Of a stretch of 55,321 bases of DNA, positions 45,993 through 53,931 are shown one piece after another (position 1 is the stretch's first letter; each line of letters starts with the position of its first letter). The notes beneath the pieces were generated by a model. It saw nothing but the letters and a program-made list of their open reading frames with translations, was not told where the DNA came from and searched no databases. Both the position numbers and the translations under genes were made by a program. Source of the stretch: Rhodospirillales bacterium (GTDB lineage: Bacteria; Pseudomonadota; Alphaproteobacteria; Rhodospirillales; JAPHRK01); contig JAPHRK010000045.1 in NCBI GenBank assembly GCA_026196105.1, positions 1 through 55,321 of the forward strand. The letters run 5' to 3'.

Positions 45993-46724
45993 ATGGAGAA
46001 AAAAACTTGCTTAGTTATTGGTGCAGGTGACGCAACAGGTGGGGCCATTGCCAAAAGGTTTGCCCGAGAAGGCTTTGAGGTTTGCATCGTGCGCCGGGCC
46101 CGACACTTGGAGGCCTTAGAAGCTTTAGCCGATGAAATTCGGGCGGCGGGAGGCATTGCCCACCCCTTTGGTGTTGATGCCCGCGATGAAGACGAGATGA
46201 TCAATTTGGTGGAAACCATTGAAACCACCATCGCCCCCTTAGAGGTTGCCGTGTTTAATATCGGTGGAAATGTTAGATTCCCAATTGTCGAAATGACCTC
46301 CCGGATATATCGCAAGGTATGGGAAATGTGCAGCTTTGCGGGTTTCCTTATGGGTCGAGAGGCCGCTAAAAGAATGCTGCCGCGTGGCAAAGGCACCATT
46401 CTCTTTACGGGGGCAACCGCGAGTGTCCGTGGTGGAGAAGGTTTTGCCGCCTTTGCTGGGGGAAAGCATAGCTTAAGAGCATTAGCCCAAAGTATGGCCC
46501 GTGAGCTTGGTCCCAGTGGAATCCATGTAGCTCATGTGGTGATTGATGGGGCCATTGATACCGCTTTCATTGCCGAGCGCTTCCCAGAACGATACGCCTT
46601 GAAGGATCAAGATGGTATCCTCCAACCCGATGATATTGCTGAAAATTATTGGAACCTCCACAACCAAAAGCGAAGCGCTTGGAGCTTTGAACTTGACCTG
46701 CGCCCTTGGTCAGAAAAATGGTAA
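45993..46724 (+). CDS. SDR-fold protein with Phe in place of the catalytic Tyr
   Basis: Rossmann-fold SDR with cofactor motif GAGDATGGAIA (residues 9-19) and NIGG in place of NNAG. The active-site helix reads GFAAFAGGKHSL, so the usual YxxxK Tyr is Phe while the Lys stays. Relatives with the same ASVRGGEGFAAFAGGKHSL pattern seem to be widespread, so the change looks like a family trait, not damage. An ordinary SDR reduction is thus doubtful. ATG at 45993 with AGGGG six nt upstream gives 243 aa; the TTG two codons earlier is not needed. It is followed after 34 bp by an isomerase-like gene, probably one operon. Confidence 0.85.
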   Translation: MEKKTCLVIGAGDATGGAIAKRFAREGFEVCIVRRARHLEALEALADEIRAAGGIAHPFGVDARDEDEMINLVETIETTIAPLEVAVFNIGGNVRFPIVEMTSRIYRKVWEMCSFAGFLMGREAAKRMLPRGKGTILFTGATASVRGGEGFAAFAGGKHSLRALAQSMARELGPSGIHVAHVVIDGAIDTAFIAERFPERYALKDQDGILQPDDIAENYWNLHNQKRSAWSFELDLRPWSEKW

Positions 46725-46758
46725 CAAACTTCGTTTGAATGAGTTTTAGGATAAAATA

Positions 46759-47391
46759 ATGATGACATCTGACAAACAAGTAGAATTCTACTTCGATTTT
46801 GGCAGCCCAACGGCCTACATCGCTTCTCAAGTGCTTCCTCGTATTGCTGAAAAAGCAAATGCTGAAATCATCTGGAAGCCCGTTCTGCTTGGTGGTTTGT
46901 TTAAGGCGACAGGGAATGTGAGCCCCATCATGATCGCCCCCAAAGGGAAACATATGTTCCATGATCTGGCGATATTTATCCGTAAATATGAAGTCAATTA
47001 TAAGCACAACCCTCACTTCCCGATTAACACCATTGGATTGATGCGCGGTGCCAGTGCTTATGAAGGTGATGCGAATTTTGCCAAATATATAGCGACTATT
47101 TTCCAGGCGATTTGGGTCGGTGAAAAGAACATGGGTGACCCAGAAGTGGTGGGTGCTGTGTTATCTGAAGCAGGGTTTGATCCGGCTGGTTTTGTTGAAC
47201 GCATCAATGACCCTGTGGTTAAGGACAAACTGAAAACCGATACGGAAGCTGCAGTCGAACGTGGTCTCTTCGGTACCCCCACGATGTTTGTTGGCAAAAA
47301 AATGTTCTTCGGCCAAGACCGCCTTCATTTCGTCGCTGAAGCTTTGGGTGTTAATATCTGTGATGTTGTCCCGAAGTTCATTGAGGCGTAG
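46759..47391 (+). CDS. DsbA-family / 2-hydroxychromene-2-carboxylate isomerase-like protein
   Basis: Thioredoxin-like fold with helical insert, of the glutathione-dependent HCCA isomerase/GST-kappa type. The N-terminal motif EFYFDFGSPTAYIASQVL carries the Ser (about residue 16) in place of the Cys of DsbA. The cis-Pro loop is at GLFGTPTMFVGKKMFFGQDRL. In naphthalene degradation NahD isomerises a chromene carboxylate, but here no dioxygenase genes are near, so the substrate is open. Length 210 aa. AGGA precedes the ATG. It is cotranscribed with the SDR upstream. Confidence 0.85.
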   Translation: MMTSDKQVEFYFDFGSPTAYIASQVLPRIAEKANAEIIWKPVLLGGLFKATGNVSPIMIAPKGKHMFHDLAIFIRKYEVNYKHNPHFPINTIGLMRGASAYEGDANFAKYIATIFQAIWVGEKNMGDPEVVGAVLSEAGFDPAGFVERINDPVVKDKLKTDTEAAVERGLFGTPTMFVGKKMFFGQDRLHFVAEALGVNICDVVPKFIEA

Positions 47392-47429
47392 ACAAGAAAT
47401 AGGAAAATCTCTATGAAAGTTTCCTATAT

Positions 47430-47503
47430 GCGGGTGTAGCTCAATGGTAGAGCAGCAGCTTCCCAAGCTGAATACGGGAGTTCGATTCTCCTCACCCGCT
47501 CCA
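47430..47503 (+). tRNA. tRNA-Gly(CCC)
   Basis: Complete 74-nt cloverleaf: acceptor GCGGGTG/CACCCGC, D arm GCTC/GAGC, anticodon loop TTCCCAA with anticodon CCC, T arm GGGAG/CTCCT with TTCGATT loop and an encoded CCA end. One mismatch lies at the top of the anticodon stem. It sits between two convergent isomerase-like genes. Confidence 0.96.
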
Positions 47504-47508
47504 ATTCC

Positions 47509-48102
47509 TTACTTCTTCAAAGCAATTTCGAGTAATTTCAGGCGATCTTGGCCCCAGTAGAACTGATCGTTGTAGACATATGAGGGAGAGCCAAAGACAC
47601 CCACTTCAATGGCTTCTTTTGTGTTGGCATCTAAGGTGATTTGGGTTGTGTCGTTTTTGGCGGTTCTTATCATTTGCGGTCCATCAAGGCCGTTTTCAGT
47701 GCAAATAACCGACAAGGTTTCTTCATCAGAAATATCTCTTTCCTGCACCCAGGTGGCGCACATCAGGGCGTGGGAGATTTTGTGGCGGTTTTCTTCGGTG
47801 TCGCAGGCAATGATGAGTTTGCAGGCAAGGTCATCGGAAACAGGGAAAAATTTTGGTTCTAAAGTTAAATCAACATTTAAGAATTCACGCCAGCGTTTTA
47901 GTTCAGCCATTCTATAAGCTTGGCGTTGGGCGGGGCGCTTAAAAAGGGGAAGGCCACCGGAGGCAGCAAAAACTTCTCCAAGTTTGACGGGTTTGTGATT
48001 TATTTTTACCCCATTTCGGATGGCGATTTCACCTAGACGCTTGTTTCCTAAGTAGGTCCAAGGGGATATGGGCGAAAAATAATAATTGATGATTTTTTCC
48101 AT
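47509..48102 (-). CDS. 2-hydroxychromene-2-carboxylate isomerase family protein
   Basis: Second thioredoxin-fold isomerase-like protein in the window. The N-terminal motif YYFSPISPWTYLGNKRL and the cis-Pro segment GVFGSPSYVYNDQFYWGQDRL are diagnostic of the NahD group. The family's active-site Ser is at about residue 10. Length 197 aa. It is related to, but clearly different from, the 210-aa protein on the other side of the tRNA-Gly, so the two are paralogues and not recent copies. It ends 5 bp past the tRNA. Confidence 0.88.
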   Translation of the reverse strand: MEKIINYYFSPISPWTYLGNKRLGEIAIRNGVKINHKPVKLGEVFAASGGLPLFKRPAQRQAYRMAELKRWREFLNVDLTLEPKFFPVSDDLACKLIIACDTEENRHKISHALMCATWVQERDISDEETLSVICTENGLDGPQMIRTAKNDTTQITLDANTKEAIEVGVFGSPSYVYNDQFYWGQDRLKLLEIALKK

Positions 48103-48121
48103 TCTAACTTTTTACCTTTTA

Positions 48122-48160
48122 TCCAAAAAGAAGCGCACCTTAACCAAAGTAAGGTGCGCT
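48122..48160 (-). terminator. Rho-independent terminator of the buf operon
   Basis: Perfect 11-bp stem AGCGCACCTTA/TAAGGTGCGCT with a 7-nt loop (48132-48160). On the minus strand it runs at once into TCTTTTT. It lies 27 bp after the doxX stop, so it ends the bufA-bufB-bufC-doxX transcript. Confidence 0.9.
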
Positions 48161-48186
48161 GATAAAAATTCAATCGTCGTTATGTT

Positions 48187-48753
48187 TTAGCGTGTACTAA
48201 ATCGTTTCAGAAGATTGTCCACTGAAATGGTTCCCCCCCCATTAAGGGCGAGGTAGATCAAAGGAAAAATCCATAAGAGGCGTTGGTCACTGACGGCAGA
48301 GTTGTGGATGCGGTCAAAGAAGGAACCAATTGCCTCTGCGTCAATACCGTGGAACTGGATGTCAACAAAAGTCATCACTACAATAAAACCAATCATCGCA
48401 AGACTGGCAGCACGGGTGAAAAGGCCAATCAAGATTAACACAGGGATAAGAACTTCTGAATAGGTCCCCATAAGGACAATAATACCGTAAGGAATAAAGG
48501 CGATTTGGCTGATGTCGTAATTGTTCGCTTCGGCAATAGGTGGCAGGATTTGGGCGTAAGCCCCGCTGCCAGGAATAAGGAAATCAGGGAACCCGTTGCC
48601 AACTTTTGTTCGGGCTGAACTCACAAAGAACATGAGTAAGACACTGGAAAAAACTAAGCGAGCTGTTAGACCAAGAAACCATTCTCCGGCAACTCTTTGC
48701 AAAGTGCTAAAGACAAGATCGTAAAGATTCTCAAGCGTGTTGATTATTTTCAT
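48187..48753 (-). CDS. DoxX family membrane protein of the buf operon
   Basis: Integral membrane protein of the DoxX family with four predicted helices (about 25-45, 82-105, 110-135 and 160-180). DoxX-like genes are regular members of bufferin operons (sometimes called bufD). In thiosulfate:quinone oxidoreductase the family holds a redox role, but its function with bufferins is not settled. Length 188 aa. It starts 27 bp after bufC and is the last gene before the terminator. Confidence 0.85.
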   Translation of the reverse strand: MKIINTLENLYDLVFSTLQRVAGEWFLGLTARLVFSSVLLMFFVSSARTKVGNGFPDFLIPGSGAYAQILPPIAEANNYDISQIAFIPYGIIVLMGTYSEVLIPVLILIGLFTRAASLAMIGFIVVMTFVDIQFHGIDAEAIGSFFDRIHNSAVSDQRLLWIFPLIYLALNGGGTISVDNLLKRFSTR

Positions 48754-48780
48754 TCTTTTTAGCTCCGTAAGGGGGCGGGT

Positions 48781-49524
48781 TTAAGGGACTAAATCAGTAA
48801 CGACACCAAGCTCAAACAAGGCGGCAAGATGTTCAGAAGGATCGAATTGTTCATCGTTTAAAAATGGTTCTAATGCTTGCCCCAAAGTTGCTCCGCCGAC
48901 GAGAGCCCGCAGGAAAGTAAATGCGGGAACGGGCAAGCTGCGTATTTCAACCTCCATTTGGGGTCGAAGGATCAATACTTTTTCTCCCCCTTCAGGGAGA
49001 TTTCCCATATCATTTGTTCCTTGGTGGGCATGCCAGATTGAGGCCACGGGCCAAGGTGAATCCAGAAGGTACATCGAAGGATGGAATTTAAAATGAACTT
49101 CTCCAATGGCCTTTTCAGGAATATCGGCTAAAGCTTGAATAGTGAGGGGAGTAACATCGGCAGAATGATAAGCTCGGTTCCAAAACCATTCTAGTCTTGC
49201 TACGTCAGCAAGATAGGGGAGACTCCCTGCAGGGGGGAAGGTTGAAACGAAATCAGGGAACTCTTCACCATAATCTAAAAGGACAGGAGTCTTTGGCAAG
49301 AACTGGCGCGTAAAAATCTGGGCCATGCCTTTAAAGAACTCATCACCAACAAGAGCCTGTGTAACTGGGAAAGTCGCGCCAAGGGCTTCGCTTAAACTGA
49401 CCGCAACGTTGTTTCTATAAACATTAAATCCTTTTTCTGCTTCTGGCCCAATTGTTGAGGGTAAAGGATGGTCAGGGTTGCGCAGGGCAGCAGCAAATTG
49501 TTCTTGCGTTTCATGCCACATCAC
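48781..49524 (-). CDS. bufC: BufC-like partner protein (DUF2063)
   Basis: HvfC/BufC-type protein with the DUF2063 domain at about 30-120, marked by FNVYRNNVAVSLSEALGATFPV. In bufferin systems it is the partner that brings the precursor peptide to the DUF692 enzyme. Length 247 aa, cytoplasmic. The gene overlaps bufB by 14 nt, in agreement with a one-to-one complex. Confidence 0.88.
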   Translation of the reverse strand: MMWHETQEQFAAALRNPDHPLPSTIGPEAEKGFNVYRNNVAVSLSEALGATFPVTQALVGDEFFKGMAQIFTRQFLPKTPVLLDYGEEFPDFVSTFPPAGSLPYLADVARLEWFWNRAYHSADVTPLTIQALADIPEKAIGEVHFKFHPSMYLLDSPWPVASIWHAHQGTNDMGNLPEGGEKVLILRPQMEVEIRSLPVPAFTFLRALVGGATLGQALEPFLNDEQFDPSEHLAALFELGVVTDLVP

Positions 49525-50368
49525 GAATCTCCTCAGAACCTGTTATGCGTTCCATAATGGCATCTGCTTTTTGGGCCTCTGCAGTAAGTTCAGCCCAAAT
49601 AGGAATATTATTGTCCCATTCAATCAGGGTTGGGACGGCTCCGGTGCGACCTAAAGTATGTTCATAAAGCTGCCAAACCTCTTCAATAACGGGGCGGTCA
49701 TGGGCATCGATCAGCAAACGTTGTTCCGCCTCACCAAAATCCTCTGCATGACCTGCAAGGTGAATTTCCCCGACTGGGTCAATAGGGAAGGCATCAATAT
49801 AAGCATGAGCGTCTTGATTGTGATTTACACAGGAAACGTAAACATTATTAACGTCGAGTAGAAGGCCACATCCGGTACGGCGAGTGATCTCAGTAATGAA
49901 ATCTATCTCACTATAAGTGCTGTCTTGGAAAACAATATAGGTAGAAGGATTTTCCAACAGCATTTGGCGACCGATATAAGATTGAATTTGATCTACATGG
50001 GCGCAAACCACATCTAAGGTTTCTTTGGTGTAGGGGGCAGCGAGAAGGTCGTTGAAATAACCTGATGTGTGGGTAGACCAAGCAAGGTGTTCTGAGAACA
50101 GCTCAGGTTGGTACCGGTCTATCAGGGTTTTAAGGCGGTCTAAGTGGTCTATATCAAGGGCCTGTGCGCCCCCGATGGAGAGACCTACCCCATGTATGGA
50201 TAAGGGGTAGTTTTCGCGAATGCGAGTCAGGTAAGAGTGAGGGGGGCCACCGGCTCCCATGTAATTCTCGGGGTGAACTTCAAACCAGCCCATGCTGGGT
50301 TTTTGTTCAAGAATTTCATGGTAATGGTCGGCCTTTAGGCCAACACCAGCCTTTTTGGGCATTGCCAT
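49511..50368 (-). CDS. bufB: BufB-like MNIO enzyme (DUF692)
   Basis: Multinuclear non-heme iron-dependent oxidative enzyme with a TIM-barrel fold. Candidate metal ligands are H59 (SIHGVGLS), E139 (LENPSTY), D172 (LLDVNNVYVS), H203 and H207 (EIHLAGH) and E250 (LIEWDNNIP). DUF692 enzymes of bufferin systems oxidise Cys residues of the small BufA precursor to thiooxazole groups that bind copper. Length 285 aa, complete. It follows bufA by 22 bp and overlaps bufC, so all are coexpressed. Confidence 0.93.
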   Translation of the reverse strand: MAMPKKAGVGLKADHYHEILEQKPSMGWFEVHPENYMGAGGPPHSYLTRIRENYPLSIHGVGLSIGGAQALDIDHLDRLKTLIDRYQPELFSEHLAWSTHTSGYFNDLLAAPYTKETLDVVCAHVDQIQSYIGRQMLLENPSTYIVFQDSTYSEIDFITEITRRTGCGLLLDVNNVYVSCVNHNQDAHAYIDAFPIDPVGEIHLAGHAEDFGEAEQRLLIDAHDRPVIEEVWQLYEHTLGRTGAVPTLIEWDNNIPIWAELTAEAQKADAIMERITGSEEIRDVA

Positions 50369-50390
50369 CGGGACCTCCCCTCAATTCGGG

Positions 50391-50684
50391 TTATTTAGGC
50401 AGATCGCGCTTAAGTTCTGCAGTGCTGCCCATGCGATCACCAGGAAGTTTCATAGTATCACATGTACCTGCAGGAACGAGTTTCCAAGCATTACCTTGAT
50501 AGTCAATTGTAGATGACCCAGCGCAAGTGGTACCTGCTCCAGCTTTACAATCATTTTGACCAGCCTTGGCAACGCCGTAGCATTTTTCTTTACCACCTGC
50601 ATATGCGTCGGTGGTGGCAAAACCTGCAGCAGCAGTGGCGATGGCTCCGGCAACAATAGCGGCGGTGGTGAACTTGCGGCTCAT
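50391..50684 (-). CDS. bufA: BufA-type bufferin precursor (DUF2282)
   Basis: Small secreted peptide precursor. Residues 1-29 form a signal peptide ending AYA. The 68-residue core has four Cys (35, 46, 54, 75) in the bufferin-1 pattern: [23 protein letters not shown] and PAGTC, with [11 protein letters not shown] between the last two. The first Cys motif reads EKC instead of the more common EGKC. In characterised bufferins such Cys are converted to thiooxazoles or form a disulfide, and the product chelates copper in the periplasm. ATG at 50684 has GGAG 8 nt upstream; the longer frame starting at 50777 is not used. First gene of the operon. Confidence 0.92.
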   Translation of the reverse strand: MSRKFTTAAIVAGAIATAAAGFATTDAYAGGKEKCYGVAKAGQNDCKAGAGTTCAGSSTIDYQGNAWKLVPAGTCDTMKLPGDRMGSTAELKRDLPK

Positions 50685-50717
50685 AAAAAAATCTCCTATA
50701 GCGATATGAATAAATTT

Positions 50718-50738
50718 TGTACCTTTAAACTCGGTACA
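50718..50738 (-). promoter_or_regulatory. Inverted repeat upstream of bufA
   Basis: TGTACC-N9-GGTACA, a perfect 6-bp inverted repeat 34-54 bp before the bufA start, in the expected promoter region. It is a candidate operator of the buf operon. No -35/-10 or sigma-F-type boxes could be placed with confidence. Confidence 0.35.
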
Positions 50739-50789
50739 CCATTGATATGCCATGCTTGCTTTAATGATGGAAATCACAACCGCTCACAT

Positions 50790-50816
50790 GCAAGTGATCA
50801 ACAGGTGATCACTTGC
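50790..50816. repeat. Perfect 11-bp inverted repeat between dctM and bufA
   Basis: GCAAGTGATCA-ACAGG-TGATCACTTGC, 17 bp after the dctM stop and 106 bp before bufA. It has no T tract on either strand. It could be a transcript-end hairpin for the TRAP operon or an operator for the buf promoter. Confidence 0.55.
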
Positions 50817-50832
50817 AAAATGTTAGATGTTT

Positions 50833-52191
50833 TTAGCCCATCGCATTGGGAAGCCAGGTGACGATTGAAGGGAAAGCTAAGAGAACGCCTACAGTAATCA
50901 CATCAGCGATGAAGAAAGGCCCAATCCCTCTAAAGACATCTTGTAAAGGAATTTCAAGAGACTTGCCGTTTTCGTCTCGCAGCTCTCGAGATACCCCAGC
51001 AACGACAAAGCAGTTGAGGCCGATAGGAGGAGTGATCAGGCAAATCTCCGCCATCTTAACCACAATGATACCAAACCAAATCGGATCATACCCTAGGGCA
51101 ATGACGGCGGGGTAAACCACAGGCAAGGTAAGAATCAACATGCCGATGGCATCCATGAACATGCCTAAAACCGCATAGGCAAGCAAAATACAAATCATGA
51201 TCAGGATTGGGGGGAAGTCGAGTGTCGTGACCCAACCAGCGAATGCGGTGGGAAGACCGGCAAAACCAAGGAAGCGTACAAAGAGGAAGACACCCCATAT
51301 CAAGGTGAAGATCATTACGGTTAGCTTGCCGGTTTCAATAATGGCTTCGTGTAGTTTCCCCCCCATTTGTTTGAGGGCTTTTTCTTGATAGGCGCGGTAG
51401 AGATAAACACAGAAGACCACCATAGCTCCTAAAGCACCCGCTTCGGTGGGGGTGGCAGAACCGGTGTAAAGGGCGCCAAAGATAACGCCAACAACTAAGA
51501 AGATGGGAAGGGTTCCTGGTACGCTTTTAAAACGTTCTTTCCAGCTAAAACCTTTAATAGGTTTCCCTAGATTAGGGTTCCGGATGCACATGAAGACAAT
51601 CAAGGCGACATATATAAGAGCTGAAACCAAACCAGGAAGAAAGCCAGCAAGAAGGAGCTTGCCAACAGATTCTTCAACAATGATGGCGTAAATAACCAAG
51701 ATAGCTGAAGGCGGAATTAGGGAAGCTAAGGTACCCCCAGCGGCAATAACCCCAGCGGTTAATCTTTTGTCATAGCCATTTTTAAGCATATCGGGGATCG
51801 CGACACGAGAGAATACCGCTGCCGTTGCAGTCGAGGCACCAGAGACAGCCGCAAATCCAGCCGTAGCAAAAACAGTAGCCACTGCTAACCCACCAGGGAC
51901 CCAGCCAAACCAGCGCTTCGCGGCTTCAAAAAGCCTGGTGGTAAGGCCCGCATAGAAAGCCAAGAAGCCAATAAGAATAAAAAGAGGGAGAACGGAAAGA
52001 GGATAAGTTACGGTTTTTGAGTGCGGGATAGTTCCTGCAATAGCTGCTGCTACATTCCAGCCCTTTAAGGCAACCAACCCAAGAAAACCTGTAAGAGCGG
52101 CAGCGACATAAACACGCACTCCTAAAACAACCATGATGATCAGGAGGGTGACCCCTGCAATGCCGATAGTGAAGTTACTAAATTCGGGCAT
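50833..52191 (-). CDS. dctM: TRAP transporter large permease DctM
   Basis: 12-helix membrane subunit that carries Na+-driven transport in a TRAP system. The family pattern SGASTATAAVFSRVAIPDML, PPSAILVIYAIIVEESVG and the C-terminal GIIVVKMAEICLITPPIGLN are clear. ATG at 52191 is one nt after the dctQ stop and gives 452 aa; the earlier start would overlap dctQ. GGGGGAAAG precedes it. The substrate is set by DctP, not by this subunit. Confidence 0.95.
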   Translation of the reverse strand: MPEFSNFTIGIAGVTLLIIMVVLGVRVYVAAALTGFLGLVALKGWNVAAAIAGTIPHSKTVTYPLSVLPLFILIGFLAFYAGLTTRLFEAAKRWFGWVPGGLAVATVFATAGFAAVSGASTATAAVFSRVAIPDMLKNGYDKRLTAGVIAAGGTLASLIPPSAILVIYAIIVEESVGKLLLAGFLPGLVSALIYVALIVFMCIRNPNLGKPIKGFSWKERFKSVPGTLPIFLVVGVIFGALYTGSATPTEAGALGAMVVFCVYLYRAYQEKALKQMGGKLHEAIIETGKLTVMIFTLIWGVFLFVRFLGFAGLPTAFAGWVTTLDFPPILIMICILLAYAVLGMFMDAIGMLILTLPVVYPAVIALGYDPIWFGIIVVKMAEICLITPPIGLNCFVVAGVSRELRDENGKSLEIPLQDVFRGIGPFFIADVITVGVLLAFPSIVTWLPNAMG

Positions 52192-52192
52192 A

Positions 52193-52828
52193 TTATTCTT
52201 TCCCCCGCTCGGCATCACTTAGATGCTCATGAAGAATATCTTCTTCAGCATGGAGGATTTCATCTTCGGCCTGTTCTTCGATATTCTTAAGCAAAGGCAC
52301 GGCCACCGGTTGGATCTCAGGGTCCATGATTAATCGGCAATAGCCTAAAAACTGAATAATTAATCGAATGAGGAGAACGGAGAGGGCGATAGGAATAATC
52401 AGCTTGGCGGGCCAAGTAATTATTTCAATATCAATTGTACTGTCGCCGAAGTTATAAGCCCGTTCAAAGTGGTTATATGAAGTTGGAATAAGAACGGCGA
52501 CAATGAAGGTTGCCAGAGCTGTGCTAACTAATTCAGCGACCCAATGGAGGCGTCCTTTGAGGTTTGCGACAAGCATTTCCATGCGGACATGCCCACCGAC
52601 TCGTTGGACGAAGGAGATGGCAAGAACAGCAAAGCCGACCATGGAGATTTCGACTATATCAATGTAACCAAAGAGGGGTTTGTTGAAGACGGTTCGCAAG
52701 ATAATTTGCAGAACACCTAAGAACATTAGAGAGAAAACAATACTGCCGCCAAGCAGGTTGAAACCATTTTCAATTTTCGACAAAAAATGATCAGCCCGTT
52801 GAAGCCTACGTCCAAAAGGGTCCGTCAT
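52193..52828 (-). CDS. dctQ: TRAP transporter small permease DctQ
   Basis: Four-helix DctQ subunit with helices near 22-44, 58-78, 99-119 and 138-160. The loop RVGGHVRMEMLV is the family mark. The C-terminal 50 residues are an acidic tail (EEQAEDEILHAEEDILHEHL) longer than usual for DctQ; its role is unknown. Length 211 aa. It lies between dctP (hairpin gap) and dctM. Confidence 0.93.
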   Translation of the reverse strand: MTDPFGRRLQRADHFLSKIENGFNLLGGSIVFSLMFLGVLQIILRTVFNKPLFGYIDIVEISMVGFAVLAISFVQRVGGHVRMEMLVANLKGRLHWVAELVSTALATFIVAVLIPTSYNHFERAYNFGDSTIDIEIITWPAKLIIPIALSVLLIRLIIQFLGYCRLIMDPEIQPVAVPLLKNIEEQAEDEILHAEEDILHEHLSDAERGKE

Positions 52829-52857
52829 GATCTTCTTCCCTCGCTATTGCTGCAAAT

Positions 52858-52882
52858 CGCCACCCTGAAAAACAGGGTGGCG
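52858..52882 (-). other. Intercistronic hairpin between dctP and dctQ
   Basis: Perfect 10-bp stem CGCCACCCTG/CAGGGTGGCG with a 5-nt loop, 18 bp after the dctP stop and followed by ATTTGCAG rather than a T run. Such hairpins commonly protect or partly terminate the dctP message so that the binding protein is made in excess of the permeases. Confidence 0.75.
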
Positions 52883-52899
52883 GGAGCTTGCTGTTTAGC

Positions 52900-53931
52900 T
52901 TAGTAGGATTTTCCTACTGCAGCGAAGATAGAGTGAACAAGCCCTCGGGCATCAAATGAGCCTTGGTTATCGGCGATCCATTTCTCAATGACAGGTTTAC
53001 CAGCAGCTTTGCGGAAGGAAGCTAAAGTTTCATCAGAGTAGCGTACTTCTTTGAGCTTTTCTTTGAGCATCGGTACGTTCTTTTTATCGATGTCAATATA
53101 TGCTTGTATTTGGGCTTTTACGACGGCAGGACGAATATCTGTTAATAGCTTCTTATACTGTAAAGGTAGAGATTTGTGAGCAGAAGCTGAGAAAATCACC
53201 GGGCAATCTGAAGTGCCAGGAGATAAATTCGCAGTATACCAATCTGTTACTTCGTGGATTTTATAAGCAACGTGAGCGTAGGTGAAGGGGAATGCTGCGG
53301 CATTCATGGTACCTTGTTGTACGCCAGTATAAACTTCTGTTGCACTTGAGCTTGTGGGTGTGGCGCCAAGAACTTTCATGGCTTTGCCGAGACCGCCACC
53401 GGCTCTAACCGTCATACCTTTCCAATCAGCAAGCTCCGTCGGTGCTTTCCCTTTACCCAATAACTCATATTGAGGGAGGTAAGATGAGACGTAGGCCATA
53501 GCATTCCATTTCGCCAATTCTTTTTTGACGGCTGGATGAGCATAAACAGTGTCACGGATTTTTTGGTTATCTTCCCAGCTACTCATCGGTAGGAAAGGCA
53601 TGGTAAGAACCATCAGGGCTGGGGTCTTCTTGGGGTGATAGAAATTACAGAACATAGCCCCTTGGAAAGCATCAATTGCAATGCCGTCCAAATTCTCTCT
53701 AGACTTTGAAAGAGCAGCGCCGTAGTGAAGATTGATTTCCCAGTGACCACCTGTTTTGTCTTTAACAAGGGCAGAGAGTTTTTCAACGCCAGCCGTAAAA
53801 GCACGTGGTTTGCCCCAAAGCGAGATATCCCATTTAAGTTTTGGGCCCACTACTTCAGCGGCCTGAGCACTACCAGCGAGCAGGGCAAGTGCGGTACCTG
53901 CAGCTAACATACCTTTAAATATTGTCTTCAT
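52900..53931 (-). CDS. dctP: TRAP transporter substrate-binding protein DctP
   Basis: Periplasmic solute receptor with signal peptide 1-24 (LALLAGSAQA). Typical lobes: LKWDISLWGKPRAFTAG near 33-49, VRAGGGLGKAMKVLGATPT with the carboxylate-binding Arg near 176, and VQQGTMNAAAFPFTYAH. It belongs to a divergent DctP subgroup, so the substrate is uncertain; an organic acid is likely for this family. Length 343 aa. AGGAGG sits 8 nt before the ATG. It starts the dctPQM operon. Confidence 0.94.
   Translation of the reverse strand: MKTIFKGMLAAGTALALLAGSAQAAEVVGPKLKWDISLWGKPRAFTAGVEKLSALVKDKTGGHWEINLHYGAALSKSRENLDGIAIDAFQGAMFCNFYHPKKTPALMVLTMPFLPMSSWEDNQKIRDTVYAHPAVKKELAKWNAMAYVSSYLPQYELLGKGKAPTELADWKGMTVRAGGGLGKAMKVLGATPTSSSATEVYTGVQQGTMNAAAFPFTYAHVAYKIHEVTDWYTANLSPGTSDCPVIFSASAHKSLPLQYKKLLTDIRPAVVKAQIQAYIDIDKKNVPMLKEKLKEVRYSDETLASFRKAAGKPVIEKWIADNQGSFDARGLVHSIFAAVGKSY

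Noticed and set aside
50685-50777. N-terminal extension of BufA
   Set aside because: The 31 extra residues precede a perfect signal peptide and a good GGAG-ATG start at 50684.
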